64,000 nucleotides of DNA from Colias croceus (GCF_905220415.1 NC_059541.1:6398501-6462500); one strand, 5' to 3'; shown: positions 1 to 11,912, counted from the first letter of the stretch. The notes: generated by a model not told the origin, from the sequence alone. Numbers and translations are program-made.

Positions 1-396
1 CTGATTGGTTTATTTAGATTTGTATTACTTAATGTTTTTTTTGTAACAAAAATGTTTGTATCCGATAAAAACACTTATTGAAAAGCTTTATCTATATGCG
101 CCTACGAAAAATTTATTGGTTACTACCCTAACTTTTTATGTGTAAAGGCATTATGGTACTGTGGGCTTTTTTACTAGAGTAAATCTTACGCAAATCGCAC
201 ACAAGCAAGGCGTTTATGATTTAAAAGAAATTACAGTTTTTATCGACATTTCAGATATATGAGAAACACTATGCATGTCTATATATCTATATCTGTTTTT
301 GAGAAATAATTATGAAAAATGTTAAATTGATTCAGCTAAGGTTTCTTCACCATTCCATTTTACTATTATTTGTCAGTTTTTAATTATAATACGAAC
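1..396 (-). other. Intron of THOC2, no exon seen
   Basis: Lies downstream (minus strand) of the last visible THOC2 exon and begins with its splice donor. AT-rich, with no ORF resembling the THOC2 carboxy half. The remaining exons must lie beyond the left edge. Confidence 0.6.
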
Positions 397-3300
397 CTGT
401 AGTTTCTCAATTAGAGTATTGAATCTTTCTTGTTCTTTCTTCCCTTTTGTACCCTGTGAAGTATCTCTAGCGGCACTTGCAGCGGCCGTTTTTAATCTGT
501 CAATTTCTCTTGCATAACTTTCAACTGGTACACGTAAGTCGTACATTGATAATGACCTGATAATGAGAAATTATATTATTATTCTAACAATACAAAAAAT
601 ATTTAATCTATGACTAAAAAGTAAAAATTCCATACATTTCACATGATTATGTTTATTGAAAAGATGCTTACCAAAATGTCACATAAAATTCTGGTGATAT
701 ATCTTCCCAGACTCTGTTCGGTAACAATGGCGTGATAGATATTACAATAGGCTCTAGAGCTTCCTTAGACGCGATATTATAGCGTTCTATACTCTTCTCT
801 TGAGAGTCCGATTTACTATCAGAGCTCTTTCGCAATGATTCAACTTTTGCAGCTATTTTTTGAGCCAATACTGGGCGGTGGAGAAAGAATGCCACATCGG
901 CGTCCACGTGGTAGTCACGAAGTAGTTCCTATAAAATATTTTATATTTCCTTTTAAAATATTTCAAAATGCATTACAATTTTTAAAAAATGAAGTATTTT
1001 CACGTCACGAAACAATAATTTTCATAAAATCCATTCTTTCAGAAACACCGTTTTTTTATGTTAGGATTAGGCAAGCATTTGACCATCGCATCGCCTGATG
1101 GAAACATATTATATCGCCGTTTCGGCAACGTCGCTTTATAATCTTACCGGTAAAGGCGGCAACCTCGCAGCATACTCGTCGGGCGCGTGCGACGACGCGA
1201 GGAACGTTCCCAGTTGCACCAACGCATCTTGACACTGGTCCGCAAGTCGACCCACTACTTTTAACTGAGAACCACCCGCTTCGTTCGTGTTTTCTTCACC
1301 TGAATCTAGAAAAGTAAAATTATATTGACAGTGGGAAAAAATGTTATATTTTTTTTTTTTTAATATTTGCAGTTTTATTTAGTTCTGTCAATATTTTATT
1401 TTCAAAAGATACATTTTACATATTTTTGAAAAAACACCACAAACCTTTCCACACACAGCAATGCCGTTGTTGTGCAGATAAAATACAAAGTGCTATATCT
1501 AGATTGTTGCCCACTACTGCATCTTTTAACCTCGCAGAGGAACGTCTTGTGTTTCGTACTTGTGAGAAGTATCCAGCCTAGAAATATAATACAATAATTT
1601 TTATTTATTTCTATACAAGAACAAGCAACACAATTTTCTGTAGATATTTCTTGAGACGTACTTCTCCCTTAAGCAATTCACCTCCCGCCATCGCGTCTAA
1701 TTGTTCTGGAGTCATTTCCTCAGCAGCTTCAATGCCGGCCATCTTTTGTACTATCTCTTTAAGAATCAGTAGATCTTGACTGAAATTATTAAATTTTATT
1801 AATTATTATTGAGTTACACAAATACCGAAATCACATATGTACATCACATACTCCCACCTCTTTTACTATTTCTCAACTACCCTCAAATAATAATAAAAAA
1901 TAACCTTTGCTGAGCCTTCAATCGATCTGCTACAAATTGCAACAAGCCAGTTAATTCAATATTATGCTTCTTATATGCAGCTCCAGCAAAAGCAGCTAAC
2001 GCTTGTAACCAAGGTGGGTGAGCTGCCCCGGTAGCTGACCCTTTACTTGATAGTACTTCCACTAGACAGTAGCCGAGAACATCTAGGGATAGTGACGTGA
2101 GGTATTTGAGTGATTCCACCACTGGACCAATTAGATTGTCATATGTTTGTATCTAGAAAATTATAAACATTGTAATTGCCATCTGTTATTTTTTTATATA
2201 TTATTTCATATTTTACAAAAGCGCGTACCGGGACGAAAGGATTTATTTAAAATTATCACTTAATTATACAAACCTTGTCTTGGCTTGGCTAGAAATAAAA
2301 TCTTTCAATTTGGTGTAGGGGCTCGGAAGTTAGGCGCGTACACATATCGGGCCACGAAATATTTTTACTTATATAATATTTAAAAAATATACTTTTTTAT
2401 TCAATTTAAGAAAAAAAGTAAACTTACTTGTAACAGCATATAATCAAAGAGGAAAGCAGGTGCAGCATGAGAAAGTTTTCCAATTAGGCGTCCTTGCGGT
2501 TTTATATTTTCCTTGGAGACTCGCTTCATAATATGTTTTATTCGCTGCAATGAATTTCCGCGTACTCGCATCAGGGCTGGTATTTTTTCACCAGATTCAT
2601 TTTTCCACCGAGCATACAAGCAATACCTAAATCGTAATATTAATAGGATTATAGCATGTCTATTATGAAAACAAAAATAATTTTTTCAGGTAGTATTATA
2701 GATACGTGAAAAGTTAAGAGATACAAACTTTTACGAAACTTGTTTGCCTACCTATTTGTGGTATCTTCGTGTTTTTTTGTAAAGCTAACTGACTTTTACT
2801 GAAATAGAGACGTAAAAGGGCAGTAGCTTGGGATTAGCAAATTATCAGAATTCACGCCGAAAACCCACATCTTATCGACTCCCACGCAATTTTCAGGCAC
2901 AGCAAAATAATGTACAATTAAAATAATTTATATGTATGTAGGATTGTATCTCACCTGCACTGATAGGAATACAATTTAAGTAATGTATACACTTCTTCAG
3001 CCATACAACAGTTTCCCTCCATCAAGGTGAGTGCAGGCAAAATTGCTGCATCCAATACTGTTAAGGCTTCATGTTGAAGGGGATCTCCTTTTACTGAACG
3101 CGACGTACGTAATATGCGTATTATCTACGAAATTAAAAATATTTTTTTTTAATAATATAATTATAAAAAAAGAGCAGTGGTGGCTCAGTGGTGAGACCTC
3201 GGACTTCGAATCGATAAGTCCGTGGTTCGAGACTAGGCGAGCGCGCAGGAAATAAATTGATTTTTCAATTTATCTGCGCATGTTGTAACATCACCACTGC

Positions 3301-6300
3301 TCGAACGGTGAAGGAAAACATCGTGAGGAAACCGACATGTCGAAGAATAAAAAAAAAAAAGTTCGACGACATGTGTCATCCGCCAACCCGCACTTGGCCA
3401 GCGTGGTGGATTATGGCCTGTACCCTCATAGGAGACCCGTGTCCCAGCAGTGGGAACGTATATGGGCTGAAGATGAATTATAAAAAAATAGTGTTCAAGA
3501 TAAACCAGTCATAAGATACTTACTTTATACATCAAAATAGGGTTATGGTGAAGAGCTGGTCCTAATAAAATCAGGGCAGGAATAACCACTTCTTTCATGT
3601 CTTCAAAGGTCTTACAGGCTTTTGGAGCTAAATTTGACTTTAATGGTGGTATTGGGGTGCCTATTATTTTTGGTGCTACTCGGCATTGCCTGCAAATATC
3701 GTAATTCTTTTTTGTGGACTCAAAAAATAAAAATATATACATCAGAAGCAAAAATACAACAATGTAATGAATAACAATAGAAAAAACGTTCTTACGATCT
3801 ATATAACGGTTCAACAACAGCATGTAGCATTTCACAAAGAGCCTTGGCTGGGCGAGCTGGCATGGCTGACACATGAAGGCGACTGAATAAAGCTGAGAAT
3901 TCCCGCCATGCGCACACGCGGATGAGAGCTTCACTAAGCACCAATTTCTGATTAGCCCAGTATTCCTGTTTATCAATTGTAAAAAAATATTTTTAATTTT
4001 GAAATTTGAGTTAATTTTTATGCTTATTAGTTATTACACTCACTAAATAAAATCATGATTGCTTGAACATTAAAAATTAATTTCCAATAATTTATAAACA
4101 ATACAATAGAACTCCAATTATCCGAACTCCGACTATCCGAATCGCCGATTATCCGAATCACAAAAAAATTGTCGAAAACGGTTGAAAACAGCACAGCAGC
4201 TTACATTGACGGAGATGTTTAAAAAACAATGATTTTTATTTCTAAACTTGTACATAAGTACATTTTATTTATATTTAAAACATGTGAAAATTTAATGTTT
4301 CTTTCATTTAATTCAATAAAAAAATAGTGCAATATCAAAACGTAGCTTTTATTCTTTCCAATAGCAATTTTTTTTTTAATCCGATTATCCGAATATTTGA
4401 TTATCTGAATGGGTCCCGGTCCCCATTAATTCGGATAATTGGAGTTCTACTGTAGCTCTTTCTCATAATTACTTTCATACAATAACTAATTATTAGTGAT
4501 GCAACGAATACTATTTTTACGAATACGAATACGAATACGAATATCAAACCTACTATTCGGCGAATACGAATACGAATACGAATATCTCGCCTTGGTAATA
4601 AAAGACTTATTTATTTAAGAGGCCTACACCACCGAAACTAGCGCCACCGAACATTTTATTTTTTTACTCCTTAACCAGATCAAATTTAAAAAATCTAGCT
4701 CGGTACTTTGCTAGTATATTACTTGTAGTATTTTTGGTATTACTTTTCCAAAAGTGGCCACTTTTGGCGGTAATCAAAAGTTCTCCTAATTTACCGAATG
4801 CAAAATAATGAAAAGTAATACCAAAAATACTACAAGTAATATACTAGCAAAGTACCGAGCTAGATTTTTTAAATTTGATCTGGTTTAGGAGTAAAAAAAT
4901 AAAATGTTGGGGGGGCGCTAGTTTCGGTGGTGTAGGCCTCTTAAGGAATGTTTACTCTTCTAATAATTAAAAATTAAAATTTACAATAGGCAAATTTTTA
5001 TTTAAAAAACATAAAATTCGTAGATTTTCTGGTTTTAGGCGATTTTTTTTAAGTCTGGATGTTTCCAGTCGTTTAAAAAGTCCTTCCGAAGCGACTGTAC
5101 ATGGCTTCAGTGAAAAATATTTTTGGGCGAGCTTTTTCTGACTTGGAAAATGGACATCTTCTCGCCAAAAGGCCAGTGGATCAGCAATCTCTGCACACGT
5201 CATATTTTTTTGCGCGATTTTTAAATTTGTAGTAAATAGAGTTGCATACAAAAATATTCGTTTTTAAAAAATCGTATATTCGCCGAATACGAATATTCGG
5301 TAAATGTCTACTATTCGGCGAATACGAATATTCGTATTCGTATTCGTTGCATCACTACTAATTATACATAGCTTGAAAACATCAACAATTCCTACTTGAT
5401 CAACAATTCTCAAATATATACATAATTCAAAAGAATTACGATTTACCTGTGGATCTGCTTTGTCTTCAATAAAGTCATTGGCCCCATTAGCAGGTGGTCC
5501 TTTAGTAGAAACTATATTTAATTTACGAATATATTCCTGGACTAACTTCAACTCCTTATCTGCTTCTTTGGCCATTATTAAATCATCAGGACGTAGCTAC
5601 AAATAAAGTAAATGTTATATTTATAGCGAAAATTCATGTAAAAAAAAAGTTTGTAAATGTTTACTTACCCATGGATAAATATCATCCAAAGCAATAACTT
5701 GATGTTGCAAAAGTAAAGCTATGATAGTTATTAAGTTAGGGGGCTCTTTATAAGTATCCAATACTTCCATATTACTTAGTTTGAACCCTAAGACCTCCGA
5801 TATTACTTGAGGATCACACATGTAGTTCTTTATAAGAGTAATAAATAAGTTATCTAAATGTGGACGTGCTTCAAAGGATTCCAATATAATATCTAAGACT
5901 CTATTAGGATCCAAATTAAAACAACCTGAAAAATATTAAAGTATATATAACCAAATACAAACAAATGAACAATAGCAATGATAATAACTTTATTAAATAC
6001 CAATTAGTGATTGAATAATCTCCAAAATAGTTTTCCAGTCAGTATCTTCAGATATCTCTTGATTTAATTCTACAATAAGTTTTGCATATCCTTCACTCTC
6101 CTCGCGGAACAAATTAAATTTACGTTGCTTATAGCTGAAAAATAATACATATATAAAGAAGATTTATTTATATAAAAGAAGAATTACATTTATATTCATT
6201 TGTCACCAAGCGATGCCAGTAGATTTTTTTTTAATAATTTTGCGACATACTAGACCACCCACATTCTCGGGGGAGCCTCAACCCCTAGAGAACGCGTCCC

Positions 6301-9300
6301 CAGGTGGCGGATAGGGGAATGCCCTTCGGGTACCATAACAAGTATTTGAAGGGTAGGAGTTAAGATACAACTCCCGCGGACCAAGAGGCCGGAGATGAAC
6401 ACTTCGTTACCAAATCCCTACTGCGAGCTACTTTGGCATAATCGAAGGACAGGTCGTAGTAGTGCTGTGTACTTGGGTTGGAGTATACAGTAGAGATGGC
6501 GGCGGAAGAGCCCTATACTGGGCCAACGGCGGCGCTCACATCTTGATATAGATGACAACCTTGGTGTCAGGTGGCAACCGGCCGTAAAATTCAAGCCAAT
6601 CATTTTCTCCTCGAATCATGAAAAGTAAAAAATCAAGAAAGGGCACTTCTGCTAGGGCGTTCCCCCGAAGCGACGATAGAGTGAGTTTATGTGATATGGA
6701 TGCGAATAAAGAAGAATATACTAGGGGGTCCCCCGGAAGCGACAAGCAAGTAGAATTAAAAACAGACAATAAACCGACAACCCAATGTAAAATAAGATTG
6801 GCTACATGGAATCTAGGTTCCCTTACTGGAAGATGTCAAGAACTGGCTAAGGTTTTGCAAAGAAGAGATATAAATGCATGCTGTATACAAGAGACGAAAT
6901 GGAAAGGCTCCAAGTCCAGAGATATTGGGTTAGGTTACCAACTGATTTATCATGGCATTAAGAACTCCCAGAATGGTGTGGGTATAGTCCTAGACTGCAA
7001 TCTAAAGCAACGAATAATAAAAGTGGATAGAAAAAGCGACCGTCTAATTGCTGTAAAACTCGCCATGGACAATCAAACACCTCTAAATATAATTTCCGCA
7101 TATGCACCCCAATCCGGATGTACAGAACTAGAAAAATCTCTCTTCTGGGAAGATTTCGATGATCTCATGAGCTTAATACCAGATCATGAATCAAAGTACA
7201 TAGGCGGAGATCTAAATGGGCACATTGGTGAAAAGGCCGTAGATTATCGAGATGTTCATGGTGGCTATGGTTATGGCTCTGTAAACAGAGAAGGAACATC
7301 TATTCTGGATTTCTGCTCTAGGCATGGTTTAGCTATTGTTAACACTTGGTTTAAAAAGAAAGATGAACATCTAATAACTTATAAAAGCTCTGGAAATAAC
7401 ACCCAAATTGATTACATTCTCTGTCAAAAGTCTTCTCTAAAAAGCTTTAAAGATTGCAAAGTAATCCCGGGAGAGGCACTGACTTCACAACATCGACTTC
7501 TCGTATCTAAATTTATATTGCCCAAAAATATTAAGATCAATAATTATGATAGAACACCTAGAATCAAATGGGGCCAACTATACTCTGATAAAGGTAAACA
7601 GCTCATTACATCTATTATTGAATACTTAGAAAACGATCTGGCTTTAAATTACAACAATAGTACAAACGCAATGTGGGCAAATTTCGAAAAGTTTTGCAAG
7701 GAAGAAGCCTCAAAGCATTTGGGAATATCGAAAGGTGGAATTAGTACCAATAAAGATCCTACGTGGTGGAATGACAATGTCAAGGAGGCAATAAGAAATA
7801 AAAGAGAACTTTTTAAGCTTTGGCAACTGACAAAACTGGAAGAAGACCACAGAGAATACAAAAAAGCTAAAAAAGCTGCGAAGCAGGCTGTTGCTCAGTC
7901 AAGGACAAACGCTAATGAGGTACTCTATCAAAGATTGGAAGACGCAAAAACTGATGTCGAGGTTTTCAAAATAGCAAAACAACGACACAAGGCGACGTTA
8001 GACATTAAAGTAAATAAATACATCCAAAACGAAGAGGGACAGCTGTTAACATCTAACGAAGACATCAGTAATAGATGGAAGCAATACTTTGAAAACCTTT
8101 TAAACGAAGAATTCCCTAGTGAACCCTTACCGGAAATCATCCCAACTGTCGGACCTATTCACGAAGTAACGCTAGAGGAAGTCAAGCAGGTTGTTATAAA
8201 AATGAAAAACCACAAAGCCGTTGGCCCAGACGAGATACCTGCAGACCTCTGGAAGAAAATTGGACCCCTAGGCTATGAATGGCTAGCACGCCTTTTTAAC
8301 ACCATATTGTATACGCATACTATCCCTGAATCATGGCGACAAAGTTTCCTGGTACCTATCTACAAAAATAAAGGTGACATCAGAGTATGCAATAATTATA
8401 GGGCCATTAAACTCACCTCACATACTTTAAAAATATGGGAAAGAATTTTAAACTACCGTCTTTTAGCATTAATTAATATATCCGAAAATCAATTTGGTTT
8501 CACTGCAGCAAAATCAACAAATGACCCTATTCAAACTGTTCGAATTCTCATGGAAAAATATCGATCTAACCGAGAAGACTTACACCTTATCTTCATCGAC
8601 CTGGAAAAAGCGTTTGATCGTGTTCCTAGAAAATTAGTATGGCAAGCCATGAGAGCGCAAGGAGTACCAGAGATGTTTGTAAAAGTCATTCAGGATATGT
8701 ATAATGGCGTAAGTACAAAAATAAAGAGTGCAGCTGGGTTCAGTAAACCTTTTAAGGTAAACGTTGGAGTCCATCAGGGATCGGCCCTATGCCCACTTCT
8801 GTTTAACCTCATAATGGATCTGCTAACCAAAGATATTCAGCCACCTTTGCCCTGGTGCCTTATGTATGCGGACGATATTGTACTGCTCGATCATTGTGCA
8901 CAAAATCTGCAAATAACATTGGAATCGTGGAGGCATGCTCTAGAAGCTAATGGATTGCGCATAAGCAGAAATAAAACAGAGTACATGGAATGCATCTATA
9001 ACCCTAACACTAGACATCGTAGCACTATAAGTCTTCAAGGAAAACCGCTTAACAAGGTATCACAATTTAAATATCTGGGGTCCATGATATCATCGGATGC
9101 CAATATTGATGCTGACGTTACACATCGAATCAATGTGGCTTGGCAGAAATGGAGGAGTCTGACGGGAGTATTATGTGATCCAAAGATGCCAATAAAGACC
9201 AAAGGAAAAGTCTACAAGACCGCAGTTAGACCAGCTCTAATGTATGGCTCCGAGTGCTGGGCAATCAAAAAAGCTCAAGAGCAAAGAGTACATGTAAATG

Positions 9301-10533
9301 AAATGAAAATGCTTAGATGGGCGGCCGGCGTAACTAGACTTGATAAAGTGCGCAATGAGTACATCAGAGGAAGTTTCAAGGTCGCTCCCATCTCAGAGAA
9401 ACTCACCGAACAGCGTCTAAGATGGTATGGACACGTAATGAGGCGTGAAGAAAACCACGTAGTAAGGAGGGCACTAAACTTGCCAAATAGAAGAAGGGGT
9501 CTGGGACGTCCCCCCGCCACCTGGTGGTCTACCATATCAAAAGACATGGAGAGAGCCCAATTGATTAAACAGACAACCCAGGATAGACCATCCTGGCGCA
9601 TGAGAACGAGGAGAGCCGACCCCAAATAAAGGGATAAGGCAAAGGAAGAAGAAGAATACTAGACCACCCACAACTTTACTCTTATAGTCAAAGGAAATTC
9701 CCATGGTTTCAGATATTTCAGCACAGTCAAAAGTAGTTTCCATATTTTTTATTGATCAATCATATTTTACTTACTATAGCTTGGTCTTAATCTTGATGAA
9801 CTTGGTATAAAAAATTTTGTTCTTCAATGTTCCAACATCTTGAAGGGTTTCAATTTCTAATCTTTCTTTTAGCAATTTGTCAGACATGAAAGATTCCAAT
9901 TCACGTACTAAATAGCAGAAAACAGATCTCTCTTCGCTCTGTACATTCAGCGATGTTTCTGCATCTATTACACATACAACATCCAGCAAAATTGAAGGCA
10001 TATCAGCATGTAACATCTGTAATATTAAAATTTATTAGTATTTTGTAATGTATGTAATCATTTCAATTCATAAAAACAATGATCTTTATAACTTACAGCT
10101 ATTTCACGAAGTACAGATATAACTGCATCTTTTTTGAGATACCCTTTCAAGGCACAAAGCAACAAATCGTATATACTCTGTGATAGACCCGAAAGTTTAC
10201 CAGATTTCGTGAAAAGAGGACTTTTGCCTTCATCTTTAATGTATTGTGTAAGTAATTTAACACTGAAAAAAAAAACACCTCAATCAAAAAATAGTACATA
10301 GCTATGAGAGTATTATTTATATCATAATTTTGATTAGGGGCACTTCTTTTAATTATAACAATAAATGTATTGATTGCCCAAGGTATAATCAAAAGGTTAT
10401 TCACAAAACAGATCAACATGTGGTTTTTATGATGAATAAGCTTAAACAAGTGTAGTTTTTCTTACAAAGAGTCTCTGCCTGACTTTTCCCACGTCTTACA
10501 ATAGTCCGATACAAATTTAGTTAGAGTAGTCAT
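397..10533 (-). CDS. THOC2: THO complex subunit 2 (THOC2), 5' two thirds, 16 exons
   Basis: THOC2 is the large scaffold of the nuclear THO/TREX complex that couples transcription to mRNA packaging and export. I read 16 exons on the minus strand: 10466-10533, 10097-10262, 9775-10016, 6001-6134, 5669-5925, 5447-5596, 3796-3965, 3524-3689, 2955-3124, 2428-2626, 1905-2152, 1662-1779, 1445-1577, 1148-1305, 672-928 and 397-556. Together they give an uninterrupted frame of about 932 codons. Family signatures in order include NWEKSGR-like TWEKSGRDSF near the start, KIKTKL, NLDPNRVLDIILE, IMKRVSKENIKPQGR, IGKLSHAAPAFLFDY, VVESLKYLTSLSLDVLGY, MTPEQLDAMAGGE and VWEDISPEFYVTFW. Vertebrate THOC2 is about 1,600 residues, so the carboxy third is outside the window. 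Start chosen at the only Met before the WEKSGR-like motif. Introns hold a SINE, MITEs, a hAT remnant and an antisense LINE. Identification is firm. Confidence 0.93.
3172..3475 (+). mobile_element. tRNA-derived SINE with RTE-like 3' tail
   Basis: Begins with a tRNA-like head: a box A-like GTGGCTCAGTGGTGAG, and a box B-like GGTTCGAGAC near 3225. The 3' half (CCCAGCAGTGGGA followed by ATATGGGCTGA) resembles the end of lepidopteran RTE LINEs, suggesting the SINE is mobilised by such an element. A 13-bp direct repeat AATTATAAAAAAA flanks it at 3159-3171 and 3476-3488, a target duplication from insertion. It sits in the THOC2 intron between exons 8 and 9. Confidence 0.8.
4104..4452. mobile_element. 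Non-autonomous TA-target MITE (Tigger/pogo-like)
   Basis: Terminal inverted repeats read CARTAGAACTCCAATTATC and continue to CCGAA on both sides, flanked by TA at 4102-4103 and 4453-4454. The repeated words TCCGATTATCCGAAT inside the ends are typical of Tigger/pogo-type elements. No transposase ORF; 349 bp. In THOC2 intron 6. Confidence 0.75.
4494..5357 (-). mobile_element. hAT-family transposon remnant with transposase C-terminus
   Basis: Inverted ends TAGTGATGCAACGAATAC are flanked by the 8-bp duplication CTAATTAT at 4486-4493 and 5358-5365, as hAT elements make. Subterminal arrays of GAATAC/CGAATA follow both ends. A minus-strand ORF at 4967-5251 carries a hAT dimerisation-domain signature (DPLAFWRED, FPSQKKLAQKYFSL, SEGLFK, RLKPENLRILCFLNKNL); the rest of the transposase is deleted. 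A second element (4619-4940) is inserted inside it. The copy lies in THOC2 intron 6. Confidence 0.85.
4619..4940. mobile_element. TTAA-flanked foldback MITE nested in the hAT remnant
   Basis: Two nearly identical inverted arms of about 130 bp (4619-4748 and 4810-4940) start GAGGCCTACACCACCGAAAC. TTAA flanks both sides (4615-4618, 4941-4944), the target of piggyBac-type transposases. The 61-bp centre has no ORF. The RNA or single strand could fold into one long hairpin. Confidence 0.85.
6264..9655 (+). mobile_element. Apparently full-length RTE-clade non-LTR retrotransposon
   Basis: A 3.4-kb insertion, antisense to THOC2, in the intron between exons 3 and 4. It is flanked by a perfect 17-bp duplication ATACTAGACCACCCACA at 6247-6263 and 9656-9672. 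It has a GC-rich 354-bp 5' leader, one long ORF, and a 26-bp 3' end finishing in a GAAGAAGAAGAA simple repeat rather than poly(A), as RTE elements do. Perfect duplication and open frame argue for a recent insertion. Confidence 0.9.
6618..9629 (+). CDS. RTE-type endonuclease / reverse transcriptase, 1,003 aa, intact
   Basis: Single ORF of the RTE element. The N-terminal apurinic-like endonuclease (about residues 55-300) shows TWNLGSLTGR, CIQETKWKG with the catalytic Glu, SAYAPQ, GGDLNGHIG, and the terminal SQHRLLVSKF. The reverse transcriptase (about 490-800) shows FIDLEKAFDRVPRKLVW (motif A Asp), GVHQGSALCPLLFNL (motif B) and YADD at residues 750-753. The C-terminus has the RTE-like RLRWYGHVMRRE and GRPPATWW segments and no RNase H. 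No stop or frameshift interrupts it, so the enzyme could be active. The first Met was taken as start; a later Met at residue 27 is possible. Confidence 0.92.
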   Translation: MKSKKSRKGTSARAFPRSDDRVSLCDMDANKEEYTRGSPGSDKQVELKTDNKPTTQCKIRLATWNLGSLTGRCQELAKVLQRRDINACCIQETKWKGSKSRDIGLGYQLIYHGIKNSQNGVGIVLDCNLKQRIIKVDRKSDRLIAVKLAMDNQTPLNIISAYAPQSGCTELEKSLFWEDFDDLMSLIPDHESKYIGGDLNGHIGEKAVDYRDVHGGYGYGSVNREGTSILDFCSRHGLAIVNTWFKKKDEHLITYKSSGNNTQIDYILCQKSSLKSFKDCKVIPGEALTSQHRLLVSKFILPKNIKINNYDRTPRIKWGQLYSDKGKQLITSIIEYLENDLALNYNNSTNAMWANFEKFCKEEASKHLGISKGGISTNKDPTWWNDNVKEAIRNKRELFKLWQLTKLEEDHREYKKAKKAAKQAVAQSRTNANEVLYQRLEDAKTDVEVFKIAKQRHKATLDIKVNKYIQNEEGQLLTSNEDISNRWKQYFENLLNEEFPSEPLPEIIPTVGPIHEVTLEEVKQVVIKMKNHKAVGPDEIPADLWKKIGPLGYEWLARLFNTILYTHTIPESWRQSFLVPIYKNKGDIRVCNNYRAIKLTSHTLKIWERILNYRLLALINISENQFGFTAAKSTNDPIQTVRILMEKYRSNREDLHLIFIDLEKAFDRVPRKLVWQAMRAQGVPEMFVKVIQDMYNGVSTKIKSAAGFSKPFKVNVGVHQGSALCPLLFNLIMDLLTKDIQPPLPWCLMYADDIVLLDHCAQNLQITLESWRHALEANGLRISRNKTEYMECIYNPNTRHRSTISLQGKPLNKVSQFKYLGSMISSDANIDADVTHRINVAWQKWRSLTGVLCDPKMPIKTKGKVYKTAVRPALMYGSECWAIKKAQEQRVHVNEMKMLRWAAGVTRLDKVRNEYIRGSFKVAPISEKLTEQRLRWYGHVMRREENHVVRRALNLPNRRRGLGRPPATWWSTISKDMERAQLIKQTTQDRPSWRMRTRRADPK

Positions 10534-11017
10534 GATTAAATTTCAAGAAATAGCGGAATTTCACAACAAAGTCAAAAATACAACATACGCCGCAGCCATG
10601 ACTGATTTAAATTATCCACTTCTATAGTCTATAGATTCTGTTATCTGTCATGTATTTATAGATAAAAATAGAATTATACACAGTACTCTGTCATTGTGGT
10701 AACACCCGATCCAAGCCCGATCCTCATTCAACATAAAAATAAAATATAATTACTTAGGCATCTATTCAAAAGTTTATTTGGTAGATTTAAGGCCTATTCA
10801 GGCATCTCATTAAGTTCTAACTAGAGCGCGAGCGCTGTATCCTTTACAACCGTGAAGTAGACGGTACATCAAAAAATATTATTTTTATAAACTGATCCAT
10901 TGCCGTCTGCTTAGGATTGCATCTTCCTTATAAGTGGTAGATTACCAAAAACGGTCCGGGTTCTTTTAAATATATAACAATAAATGTATTGATTGCCCAA
11001 GGTATAATCAAAAGGTT
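10344..11017. repeat. Duplicated ~55-bp segment spanning the THOC2 start
   Basis: The block at 10344-10398 recurs almost perfectly at 10961-11017. Both contain TAACAATAAATGTATTGATT then GCCCAAGGTATAATC. The first copy is in THOC2 intron 1, the second upstream of the THOC2 start, 617 bp apart. The mechanism is unclear. Confidence 0.7.
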
Positions 11018-11912
11018 TACAATGTCAAAATTTTCATATTAATAATGTGATATTATTAATAATAATTTCCCATCCGCTTAGAGCATTAATTGTAAACCCA
11101 TGACTATAGGTCTACAATACTGCCGGCCAACCGCGAACTAAACTCATACTTGTCGGAAAGAAATTTCTGATAAGTGTGCGGTGTGGTATCGGCGGGCATC
11201 AGAAATTTTCTGACAGAAAAATTCTGACGTTGAGGGGCCGGCCTAAACCCTGTGCCTAAACCGAGGCCAAGACCTTAACCAAGCCTAAACCACACCCCGG
11301 ACACTCCATACAAAATTATAGTTTTGACAGTCACACTGTAGAGACTGCAAATGTGTGTGTAAACTCTTTATGGTTGGCACATTTGTGACTAGCGTAAAAA
11401 AAAATTCGCGTTTTTCTGATGAAATACATCCGTAAACAGCACAATATCTAACCATTTTCTACGAAAAACGATAATCACAAATCCAAAATAATAAAATTGC
11501 TTTAAGTCAATTTGATTAATGTTGTCAATCTTCGTTGCGTTTCGTCTAAAGACGTCGTTGGTATCGTCCTTGCGGGGAAATGGGTACCATAACATGTCTG
11601 ATCGTGCGGGGTGAGGTAAGTGTTTAATTTTGGCGGGAGGCGGAGAGTGTCCGTTCTGTAGCGTTTAGCTACTATTATGTATTCTGTGCCTAAACCAAAG
11701 TTAGTTTAATGCTCTATGCCGAGCTCTATGCCCATCTGTGACATAACCATACACTTGTCAGTTGTCACCTCGCTTGACACTGACTTATCACTTGACTTAT
11801 CAGTAATCAGTTCACAGTTGTTTAGGTTTTTGTTAACCTCTAAATTTGTGCTCCAAAGTTATATATTATCTCCTTCAGTCTTCAATTACTATTCTTAATT
11901 CTACTCTTTAAA
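10534..11912. promoter_or_regulatory. Shared head-to-head region of THOC2 and mRpS6
   Basis: 1.38 kb between divergent start codons, so promoters of both genes should lie here. No TATA box is obvious. TGTCA/TGACA words occur near the THOC2 side (10647, 10688) and densely before mRpS6 (about 11755-11820: TTGTCA, TTGACA, TTATCA). The middle contains a GC-rich patch at about 11119-11245 with CCGGCC words at both ends and small inverted repeats around CAGAAATTTTCTG, possibly an old MITE. Nothing else coding is seen. Confidence 0.55.

Noticed and set aside
3176..3240. Genuine tRNA gene (box B-like GGTTCGAGAC)
   Set aside because: It continues into a SINE body with a LINE-like tail and target duplication; no complete cloverleaf was found.
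5570..5600. Frameshift in THOC2 exon 6
   Set aside because: An apparent extra base came from miscounting a run of A; the exon is in frame when read consistently.
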